A stretch of 11,756 nt of DNA, from positions 1 to 11,756 of the forward strand of contig VGSD01000040.1 in assembly GCA_016875155.1 (NCBI GenBank). The letters are read 5' to 3'. Under the pieces are notes generated by a model that saw only the letters and a list, made by a program, of their open reading frames with translations, was not told the DNA's origin and did not search any database. The position numbers and the translations under genes are program-made. This stretch comes from Deltaproteobacteria bacterium (GTDB lineage: Bacteria > Desulfobacterota > BSN033 > UBA1163). Positions 7,032-11,756 of this stretch are shown piece after piece. Each line of letters opens with the position of its first letter. Within the stretch, counting starts at the first letter, position 1.

Positions 7032-7220
7032 CTAGAGTCTTCTGACAACCAATTTTTGGGTGGCCCTAAGGGGGATGGGAATTCCCCTTCCCGATGAAAC
7101 CTGGACCTTCACTGTCCAGATCGCAAAAAACCAACCAGTGATCATCAAGACCCATGTAAGGATAATATTGGACTCACTCCATCGCTCGTTTAGAATTCTG
7201 CTCACATGCGTAAAGTGAGC
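7032..7220 (-). pseudogene. Remnant of an isoprenylcysteine-methyltransferase-like (ICMT/PEMT family) gene
   Basis: Between stops at 7221-7223 and 7032-7034 the minus strand encodes 62 residues. They include a hydrophobic helix (NIILTWVLMITGWFFAIWTV) and then GRGIPIPLRATQKLVVRRL. This closely resembles the family block in which a membrane helix is followed by GRGTPxPxxPxxxLVxxGPYRYxRNP. The sequence stops exactly before the expected GPYRYxRNP SAM-site motif, and no downstream frame continues it. No start with a ribosome binding site is visible. It is read as a decayed fragment missing both ends. The rest of 7011-7275 holds no other gene. Confidence 0.5.
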
Positions 7221-7275
7221 CTATGTTCAATCATCAAAGGGACAATTGGCATTATGAGATGAACTCTTCCTCATT

Positions 7276-8241
7276 TCATTCGGGCAAAAAGATTTCTGAA
7301 AGTGGCCGAAGTAAAGATTCAACCGGAAACGCCCTCTGAACCCACCCCTCAAGACCTCCAGCAAGAGGCCGAACTCTTGTAATGCCCCTTTGCTTTAATA
7401 ACAGCGCCGCCCGGGCACTGGAGGCCTCATTGGGTCAGGCGCAAAAAAGGACGATTTCTCGGTCACGGGGAATCTTATGATGTTGCTTCTCCAGCTCTTC
7501 AAAGGAGAGGTGGAAAGCACCAGGAATGGTATGGGGTTCAACCTCGAATTCAATTGCATTGCGCAGATCTAAAATCAAGAGATCCTCACCCGCATCAAGC
7601 CTCTGCTTCACCTCTTCAGGAGTGACCCGCGCGATGGCTAACCGATAAAGGAATCGCTTGCGCTGGATATACTTCCAAATAACATAAGTGGCTAAACCCA
7701 GGGGAACAACCAATCCTACCCCAGGACCTAATCCACTGGTTCGGATGGTAAGATCCTTTATCTCGTTGCCAAATTTGTATCCCAGGAAAACTAAAACACC
7801 CACCCAGATGAACGTTCCAAGGCCATCCAACAAAAGAAACCGTAGAGGGTGAAGGTGAAAAATTCCTGCAAGAGGAGGAGCGGCGGTGGCGATTCCAGGG
7901 ATGAACTTGGCGAACAAGAGAGCACGAGGACCATATCGTGCAAAGATCTCTTTGGTCCGCCGAACACATGATTCTGGATCAAGGGCGATACGGCAGAGGA
8001 GGGGGAGGACTCTAGTCCCACGACGTAGGCCGATCTGATACCAAAATTGATCGCTTAACAAGGCCGCGAGGAAAGCGATACCCAAAACAAGAGGGGCATT
8101 TAATTTTCCTATTCCCGCCAGAGCACCGCCTGCGAGGAGCATTGGAACAATCGGAATCGGAAAACCGAGTTGTGCGAAGAACACCCACAAAAAGAGAACA
8201 ATATAACCCTGCTCAATTAAAAACTGCGCCACTTCATTCAT
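7276..8241 (-). CDS. DedA-family membrane protein fused to a rhodanese domain; in-frame TGA is probable selenocysteine
   Basis: Residues 1-190 are a DedA/SNARE-associated membrane protein: several helices, a re-entrant LGFPIPIVP at 25-33, and FAKFIPGIATAAPPLAG at 110-126. Residues about 207-321 are a cytoplasmic rhodanese with LDLR at 224-227, IPGAFHLS at 239-246 and the active-site cysteine C267 in IVLFCA. A TGA (7435-7437) follows codon 268. The frame then continues PNEASSARAALLLKQRG, VRPLAGGLEGW and so on for 52 residues to TGA at 7276-7278, which is exactly the missing C-terminal half of the rhodanese domain. DedA-rhodanese relatives, as I recall them, have cysteine at this position (CACPNE). 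Decoding as Sec would give C267-A268-U269 and a 321-residue protein; conventional termination would give 268 residues lacking the end of the domain. A SECIS-like hairpin lies at 7402-7420. A point mutation or sequencing error changing TGC/TGT to TGA is the alternative. The start ATG has no visible ribosome binding site, because a mobile-element relic ends 9 bases upstream. Confidence 0.72.
7402..7420 (-). promoter_or_regulatory. Candidate bacterial SECIS element
   Basis: Just downstream of the TGA on the minus strand, CAGTGCC (7420-7414) pairs with GGCGCTG (7408-7402) as seven base pairs including one G-U, around the loop CGGGC (7413-7409). The loop begins 21 nt after the TGA and has a G in its second position. 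This agrees with the general description of bacterial SECIS elements: a short stem, a small apical loop, a G among its first two bases and a spacing of about 16-37 nt. The local GC content makes a chance hairpin possible. Confidence 0.5.
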
Positions 8242-8250
8242 TGATAATTT

Positions 8251-8514
8251 GGGACGTTCCTGAAATTATGACTTACTTGAGAATTTTATCTACGATTTCA
8301 TTATTTTCTTTGACCGCTTTTTCTCCACACAAGAGGCACTTGGAAATGGCTGATTGAGAAATATTCAGGAAACCAGCCACCTTGGCGGTTTTCTCGATGC
8401 CGCGAGCCATCACGTGTTGGAGCATACCTGGGGCATCGAGTCGGGCTTGTCTCGGCATGTTCTAAGCTTACCATAAATCCCTCGATAAGAAAATCATAAT
8501 TTCAGGAACGTCCC
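8251..8514. mobile_element. 264-bp element with perfect 21-bp terminal inverted repeats, derived from a REP-associated transposase gene
   Basis: Positions 8251-8271 (GGGACGTTCC...TTATGA) are an exact reverse complement of 8494-8514 (TCATAA...GGAACGTCCC). The interior encodes, on the minus strand, a short relic of a Y1 (IS200-like, RAYT) transposase that has lost its catalytic middle. The element therefore looks like a non-autonomous derivative moved or maintained by a full-length relative elsewhere in the genome. It lies nine bases upstream of the DedA-rhodanese start codon and so forms that gene's whole proximal leader. Confidence 0.72.
8273..8458 (-). pseudogene. Internally deleted REP-associated tyrosine (Y1) transposase relic
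   Basis: The 61-residue frame begins MPRQARLDAPGMLQHVMARG, the characteristic start of Desulfobacterota-type Y1_Tnp/RAYT transposases. After GIE at about residue 21 it jumps to KTAKVAGFLNISQSAISKCL, the helix-turn-helix that such proteins carry at their C-terminus. The HUH motif, the catalytic tyrosine and about 200 residues are missing. The frame is still open across the junction, so the deletion was in frame. It cannot be an active transposase but may keep the DNA-binding helix-turn-helix. Confidence 0.7.
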
Positions 8515-8545
8515 TACGACACTGGAATCAGAGGCTATTTGGATG

Positions 8546-8551
8546 TATAAT
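8546..8551 (+). promoter_or_regulatory. Possible -10 box upstream of the DUF4174 gene
   Basis: A perfect TATAAT lies in the otherwise gene-free stretch 8515-8678, 128 bases before the DUF4174 start. No good -35 hexamer is found at 16-18 bases, so this is only a candidate. Nothing else was recognised in that stretch. Confidence 0.25.
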
Positions 8552-8678
8552 AAAAAAGGTTGCCTTCAAAAAAGATCTCAGACCTCATGATTTAACGTTC
8601 GGTCAGTAATGAAGGGTCAAGAGCGGGCATCAAACACGAGGGCACCAATCAAGCCTGTTTTTTCCTGTAAACTTAGTT

Positions 8679-9131
8679 ATGATTCGATATCATCTCATCT
8701 TGATTCTTTTGGCAGTGATGATGGTTCCTTCAGCTTCGGGTAGAGATCAGGAACGGGTAGATCTGAGGGTTTATCAGTGGAAGAATCGCCTTCTGATTCT
8801 GTTTGCACCCTCCGAAAAAGATCTGATTTATCAGTCCTTCAAGGAGCAACTTCAGAGACGCGCCCAGGAGGTCCACGACCGAGACCTCCTCATTTTTCAT
8901 ATTCTTGAAACCGGGGAGGATCGGTTGGCCAATCTCCCTTTGAATAAGGAACAGGGCATTTTCTTAAGAAAAAAATTTTCCATTATGCCCGGACAACACA
9001 TTGTGATTCTGATCGGCAAGGACGGAGAATTGAAACTCCGAAAAGAGTTACTCGTAGAACTTTCGGAGATTATTTCAGTCATTGATGCGATGCCAATGCG
9101 ACAGCGGGAGATGCGAGAACGGCTAAAATAG
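8679..9131 (+). CDS. Exported DUF4174 domain protein
   Basis: This 150-residue protein begins with a signal peptide (basic IRYH, hydrophobic 5-17, likely cleavage after SASG near 21). The mature part matches the DUF4174 pattern: an opening strand LRVYQWKNRLLILFAPS (29-45), RDLLIFHIL near 68-76 and the closing strand HIVILIGKDGELKLR near 106-120. This layout is thioredoxin-fold-like, with a short alpha/beta core but no CxxC. The biochemical function of the domain is unknown. The predicted location is periplasmic or surface. No clear ribosome binding site is seen before the ATG. The SOUL-type gene follows 90 bases downstream on the same strand and is also exported, so the two may be cotranscribed. 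Confidence 0.8.
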   Translation: MIRYHLILILLAVMMVPSASGRDQERVDLRVYQWKNRLLILFAPSEKDLIYQSFKEQLQRRAQEVHDRDLLIFHILETGEDRLANLPLNKEQGIFLRKKFSIMPGQHIVILIGKDGELKLRKELLVELSEIISVIDAMPMRQREMRERLK

Positions 9132-9221
9132 ACTCTTAAGAAATTTGCTGTCGTATCCAAACCTATACAGATCCATCGGGAGATATTTTTAGTTTTGCTT
9201 ACTGAAAGGGTGGTGTTTCAT

Positions 9222-9866
9222 ATGGGTTACTGGAAGATCGTTACAGCAATATTTTTTATGGGTTTTTGCTTAGCCGCGGTGCTCTTGGGAAGAGATGCCC
9301 AAGCAATCGAAGAAACAAAGTTTAAAGTCATTGAAAGTGAAGGGAGATTTGAACTCAGACAATATTCTGCCCATATTGTGGCTGAAACCTTTGTGGAGGG
9401 TGATTTCAGCAAGGCAGGCAACGAGGCATTCCGTCGTCTTGCCGGTTATATCAATGGTCAGAATTGGCGGAAGCAGACGATCCCCATGACAGCGCCTGTT
9501 TCACAGGAGGCAGATTCGGTGAAGATTCCAATGACTGCGCCCGTGAATCAGGAAAGGGCAGGGGAGAAATGGCGTTTCACATTTCTGATGCCAGCGGAGT
9601 ATACCCTGGAAAAACTCCCGGAGCCTTCGGATTCAAGAGTGGAATTGAGAAAGATGCCAGAACGTCTCATGGCTTCCCTAAAGTATTCAGGCTCTTGGAG
9701 CAAGAGTCGCTATGAAGAGAAAAAGAAGCAACTGATGGAATGGATTGAAAAAAGGAGGCTCAAGCAGATAGGGGAACCGATTTTTGCACGATATAATTCC
9801 CCCTTCACGCTATGGTTCTTGCGCCGAAATGAAGTCCTGATACCGGTAGACCGTTCGCAGAATTGA
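9222..9866 (+). CDS. SOUL heme-binding family protein, exported
   Basis: This 214-residue protein has an N-terminal signal peptide or anchor (hydrophobic about 5-22, then GRDAQA). The SOUL/HBP domain opens with KVIESEGRFELRQY and AETFVEGDF and continues with NEAFRRLAGYINGQN. It carries the family motif PMTAPV twice, in IPMTAPVSQE and IPMTAPVNQE, and closes with ARYNSPFTLWFLRRNEVLIPV. Relatives in animals and plants bind heme or tetrapyrroles; bacterial members are poorly characterised, so heme binding here is inferred. ATG at 9222 is chosen over an in-frame TTG at 9195 because AAGGG precedes it and the signal peptide then starts normally. Confidence 0.88.
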   Translation: MGYWKIVTAIFFMGFCLAAVLLGRDAQAIEETKFKVIESEGRFELRQYSAHIVAETFVEGDFSKAGNEAFRRLAGYINGQNWRKQTIPMTAPVSQEADSVKIPMTAPVNQERAGEKWRFTFLMPAEYTLEKLPEPSDSRVELRKMPERLMASLKYSGSWSKSRYEEKKKQLMEWIEKRRLKQIGEPIFARYNSPFTLWFLRRNEVLIPVDRSQN

Positions 9867-9966
9867 GGCTGAAGTTCACTTGATGCGTTCCGCTTGAAGC
9901 AATGAAAACAGGTGCAACCCCCCTCCTTATGATTCGGATAAGCCTCATTCAAATATCAAAAGAGTA

Positions 9967-9995
9967 TTGTCAAATTCGAAGATTGAACCTATAAT
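9967..9995 (+). promoter_or_regulatory. Sigma70-type promoter of the PNPOx-like gene
   Basis: TTGTCA (9967-9972, five of six consensus bases) and TATAAT (9990-9995, perfect) are 17 bases apart, the optimal spacing. Transcription would start near 10002 and give a leader of about 145 nt before the ATG at 10146. It lies in the 279-base gap between the SOUL gene and the PNPOx-like gene. Besides this promoter, that gap holds the palindrome and the hairpin listed separately. Confidence 0.65.
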
Positions 9996-9999
9996 CTTC
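9978..9999. promoter_or_regulatory. Palindrome over the -10 box (possible operator)
   Basis: GAAGATT (9978-9984) and AATCTTC (9993-9999) form a perfect inverted repeat with 8 bases between, spanning the -10 hexamer. A dimeric repressor bound here would block the promoter. No adjacent regulator gene is seen, so the factor, if any, is unknown. Confidence 0.35.
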
Positions 10000-10048
10000 T
10001 AAATAATTGTGGTGAGATTTGGGATTTCTTTCAGGATCTTTAGTCTGC

Positions 10049-10087
10049 AAAGCGGGTTCGCCTCCAATTGGGGCTTCAACCTGCTTT
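10049..10087 (+). terminator. Leader hairpin, terminator- or attenuator-like
   Basis: AAAGCGGGTT (10049-10058) pairs along its full length with AACCTGCTTT (10078-10087), with one G-U. The enclosed GCC...GGC can add a second short stem. A T-rich tract (TATGTTTATTTTA) follows. It lies downstream of the promoter at 9967-9995 and upstream of the PNPOx-like gene. It could therefore end transcripts from the SOUL gene, act as an attenuator in the leader, or both. Confidence 0.45.
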
Positions 10088-10145
10088 ATGTTTATTTTAC
10101 GTTAGCACCTAATACAGGTTCTTCAGAAAAGAAGGAGGGCGCCAA

Positions 10146-10349
10146 ATGGATTTAAAAAAGTATTTCGGGAGCAAGAAAGGACTTGGTGTGTTGAGTACGG
10201 CAGACGAAAAGGGCAAAGTCAACGCTGCGGTTTATTCAAAACCCCACGTGATCGACGACCAACACGTTGCCTTTATCATGGCGGACAGACTCACCCACGC
10301 TAACACGAACAAGAATCCCTACTGTCATGTCAACCTTGTAATGTCGTAA
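10146..10349 (+). pseudogene. PNPOx-like (pyridoxamine 5'-phosphate oxidase family) gene truncated by an IS element
   Basis: The 67-residue product matches the first half of small split-barrel flavin-binding proteins: KKGLGVLSTADEKGKVNAAVY, then SKPHVIDDQHVAFIM and RLTHANTNKNPYCH. Family members are about twice this length. Here the protein ends a few residues after the expected NPHA position, with LVMS from the incoming IS sequence. The start is well supported by GGAGGG about 7 bases upstream. The second half of the domain was not found on the far side of the IS, so more than a simple insertion has occurred. The stump lacks part of the barrel and is unlikely to bind flavin. The stop TAA is at 10347-10349. 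Confidence 0.65.
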
Positions 10350-10394
10350 ATTATGTGGTATGTTTTCTTCATAATCATCTTAGGAGGATTGGCT

Positions 10395-10868
10395 ATGAAG
10401 AAATACATCGTGACACTTGCTGAAGACGAACGCGAAGCTCTTGGCGAACTCACTTCCAAGGGTAAGCACAAATCACAAAAAATCCTCGACGCGCTGATTC
10501 TGCTTGGGTGCGATGAGGGCGGGTTCCAGACAAAACGTTCGACTAACGAAGAAATAGCGCGCGTGCTGAATACAAGCATGAGAAAAATTGACCGTGTCAA
10601 GAAGCGATTTGTCGAGGAAGGTCTTGATGTTGCTCTCAATGGCAGAAAAGGAAGCCGCATCTATGCTAAAAAGGCAGACGGAGATTTCGAAGCCCATTTG
10701 GTTGCATTGAGTTGCAGTGAGCCACCCGAGGGTTTCGCGAGGTGGTCCCTGAGGTTATTAGCCGACAAGGTTGTCGAGCTTGACTACATTGGAAGCATCT
10801 CTCATGAGGCGGTACGCCGCGTTTTAAAAAAAACGAAATCAAACCTTGGCAACACAAGGGGTGGGTAA
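10395..10868 (+). CDS. IS630 family transposase, N-terminal ORF (helix-turn-helix part)
   Basis: This 157-residue frame starts at ATG 10395 with AGGAGG nine bases upstream; an earlier in-frame start lacks such a site. Residues about 48-80 (RSTNEEIARVLNTSMRKIDRVKKRFVEEG) form the helix-turn-helix that binds the terminal repeats, followed by the family's linker (GRKGSRIYAKKADGDFEA) and WSLRLLADKVVEL. After VRRVLKK the zero frame turns non-family (TKSNLGNTRGG, stop). The -1 frame continues correctly with NEIKPWQHKGWVIPPEQNG, so the functional protein is a frameshift fusion with the next ORF. Confidence 0.8.
   Translation: MKKYIVTLAEDEREALGELTSKGKHKSQKILDALILLGCDEGGFQTKRSTNEEIARVLNTSMRKIDRVKKRFVEEGLDVALNGRKGSRIYAKKADGDFEAHLVALSCSEPPEGFARWSLRLLADKVVELDYIGSISHEAVRRVLKKTKSNLGNTRGG
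10823..10832 (+). promoter_or_regulatory. -1 ribosomal frameshift site in the transposase gene
   Basis: Four T and eight A in a row (10822-10833) offer T_TTA_AAA and A_AAA_AAA heptamers in the zero frame. Slipping back one base gives AAC-GAA-ATC in the frame that runs without a stop into the catalytic ORF. This is the usual arrangement for two-ORF IS630 elements; an indel in the A-run would look the same. Confidence 0.6.
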
Positions 10869-10903
10869 TTCCACCGGAGCAAAACGGCAGCTTTGTTGCG
10901 AAC

Positions 10904-11527
10904 ATGGAAATGGTGCTGGACGTTTACAAGCGTCCGATCGATCCAATTTATCCAGTTGTATGCATGGACGAATCTCCAAAGCAATTGATCGCGGAGACAA
11001 AGGTTCCAATCCCTGCATCACCCGGGGAGGTGGCCAAACACGACTATGAATACAGGCGTTGCGGCGTATGCAATATTTTCCTTGCCTGTGAGCCATTGGC
11101 AGGAAAACGCATGGTCAAAATCACAGAAAGAAAAACCAAGTTGGACTGGGCTTGTTTTATAGAAGAGATCGCCGGTCAATACGAAAGTGCAGAAAAGATA
11201 ACGTTGGTGATGGATAACCTGAACACGCACAACCCTGGATCGCTTTATGAAGTGTTTCCGCCAGATAAGGCAAAGGCGTTGTGGGACAGGTTTGAGCTTG
11301 TGTATACCCCGAAGCACGGAAGCTGGTTGAATATGGCCGAGATAGAATTGAACGTGCTTACGGGCCAGTGCCTGAACAGAAGAATCGACGATATCGAAAT
11401 TGTTAGGAAAGAGGCGGCTGCATGGCAGAAATTCAGAAACAACAAAAATGCGAAGGTTAATTGGCAATTCACTGCCGAGGATGCCAGGATAAAACTATCT
11501 CGCCTCTATCCGACACTTGAGAGTTGA
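10904..11527 (+). CDS. IS630 family transposase, C-terminal DDE ORF
   Basis: This 207-residue frame holds the catalytic RNase H-like domain. The first Asp is D22 in VVCMDES, the second is D104 in ITLVMDNLNTH, and the Glu is E146 in HGSWLNMAEIEL. All three are present, so the catalytic site is intact. The open frame reaches back to the slippery run near 10832, which shows that the ATG at 10904 is not needed for the full-length fusion (about 377 residues). The tail (NRRIDDIEIVRKEAAAW, then FTAEDARIKLSRLYP) is typical of the family. The element is potentially active. Confidence 0.85.
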   Translation: MEMVLDVYKRPIDPIYPVVCMDESPKQLIAETKVPIPASPGEVAKHDYEYRRCGVCNIFLACEPLAGKRMVKITERKTKLDWACFIEEIAGQYESAEKITLVMDNLNTHNPGSLYEVFPPDKAKALWDRFELVYTPKHGSWLNMAEIELNVLTGQCLNRRIDDIEIVRKEAAAWQKFRNNKNAKVNWQFTAEDARIKLSRLYPTLES

Positions 11528-11574
11528 CGAAACACTAATCGTCCCAGAGATTTTTTTGCCTCTGAGGACAGGCG

Positions 11575-11756
11575 GTGGTAACGTTGAGGGTCAATATAAA
11601 GAATGTAGCGAATTTGCTCCACGAAACCGCCACAGATCATGCGGTGGGCCCGAAAGAGAATCTGGTGCGGTTCCAGGGAGGTCGGCATGGATACATCTTC
11701 CATGGAACCCGGAAGAAAGAGCGGACGGCATTGAAGCAGGTTGATACGAACACGCT
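11575..11756 (+). CDS. Unidentified open frame running off the window
   Basis: From a GTG at 11575 preceded by GAGGACAGG, a frame stays open to the window end. It reads LRVNIKNVANLLHETATDHA, then GPKENLVRFQGGRHGYIF and TRKKERTALKQVD. The composition is protein-like, but I recognise no family. Shadow frames are open on both strands here, so coding status is not certain. It is not the missing half of the PNPOx-like gene. Confidence 0.3.
   Translation, partial: MVTLRVNIKNVANLLHETATDHAVGPKENLVRFQGGRHGYIFHGTRKKERTALKQVDTNT

Larger units (their letters stand above)
10339..11537 (+). mobile_element. IS630-family insertion sequence (approximate ends)
   Basis: The element carries two overlapping-frame transposase ORFs and spans about 1.2 kb, normal for IS630. 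The proposed ends are the TA at 10339-10340 and the TA at 11536-11537, as IS630 duplicates TA on insertion. The terminal sequences TAATGTCGTAA and, inverted, TAGTGTTTCGTCAA match only loosely, so the exact boundaries are uncertain. It interrupts the PNPOx-like gene in the same orientation. Confidence 0.6.

Noticed and set aside
9195..9221. TTG start adding nine residues to the SOUL-type protein
   Set aside because: It lacks a good ribosome binding site and would put polar residues before the signal peptide; ATG 9222 is better.
11018..11467. 149-codon frame on the minus strand
   Set aside because: It lies entirely opposite the well-supported DDE transposase ORF and has no family features.
1..11756. 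CRISPR array, tRNA or rRNA genes
   Set aside because: No regularly spaced direct repeats, cloverleaf with a CCA-end pattern, or rRNA-like blocks were seen; the repeats present are inverted and of different families.

Overview
The window most resembles chromosomal DNA of a Gram-negative bacterium of the Desulfobacterota (Deltaproteobacteria) type. This is an inference from protein style, a REP-associated transposase relic opening with the residues MPRQARLDAPG, dense small inverted-repeat elements, and a probable selenocysteine codon. No rRNA, tRNA or CRISPR was seen, and nothing fixes the taxon.

Left part (1-5550, all +). After the tail of an unidentified gene and an inverted-repeat element comes a TIGR01777-family SDR epimerase. 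Next is a two-gene unit, four bases apart, resembling the staphyloxanthin pair CrtQ (glycosyltransferase) and CrtO (acyltransferase). Then come an ABC-2 exporter ATPase and its permease. Two unrelated inverted-repeat elements are wedged between crtO-like and the ATPase, and between the ATPase and the permease. One contains the crtO-like stop codon, and both end within 13 bases of the next start codon.

Middle part (5605-8514, all -). In transcription order: a small IR-bounded element derived from a REP-associated (Y1) transposase by internal deletion; a DedA membrane protein fused to a rhodanese; a decayed fragment of an isoprenylcysteine-methyltransferase-like gene; an FlK-type hotdog thioesterase fused to a degenerate PD-(D/E)XK-like domain; and an unidentified gene split by an in-frame TAA. 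The most notable observation is in the DedA-rhodanese gene. An in-frame TGA sits where related proteins, as I recall them, have a cysteine (FCA-TGA-PNEASSARAALLL). The rhodanese fold continues for 52 codons beyond it, and a 7-bp hairpin with a CGGGC loop lies 21 nt downstream, as in bacterial SECIS elements. This is a candidate membrane-anchored selenoprotein with a C-A-U active-site motif.

Right part (8679-11756, all +). It holds two exported proteins (DUF4174 and a SOUL heme-binding-like protein). A good sigma70 promoter overlapped by a palindrome then leads into a PNPOx-like flavin-binding gene. That gene is cut short by a two-ORF IS630-family element with a -1 frameshift site. An open frame of unknown identity runs off the end.

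Overall the window reads as housekeeping and envelope genes reshaped by several kinds of small mobile or palindromic element lying tight against gene boundaries, with at least four broken genes.
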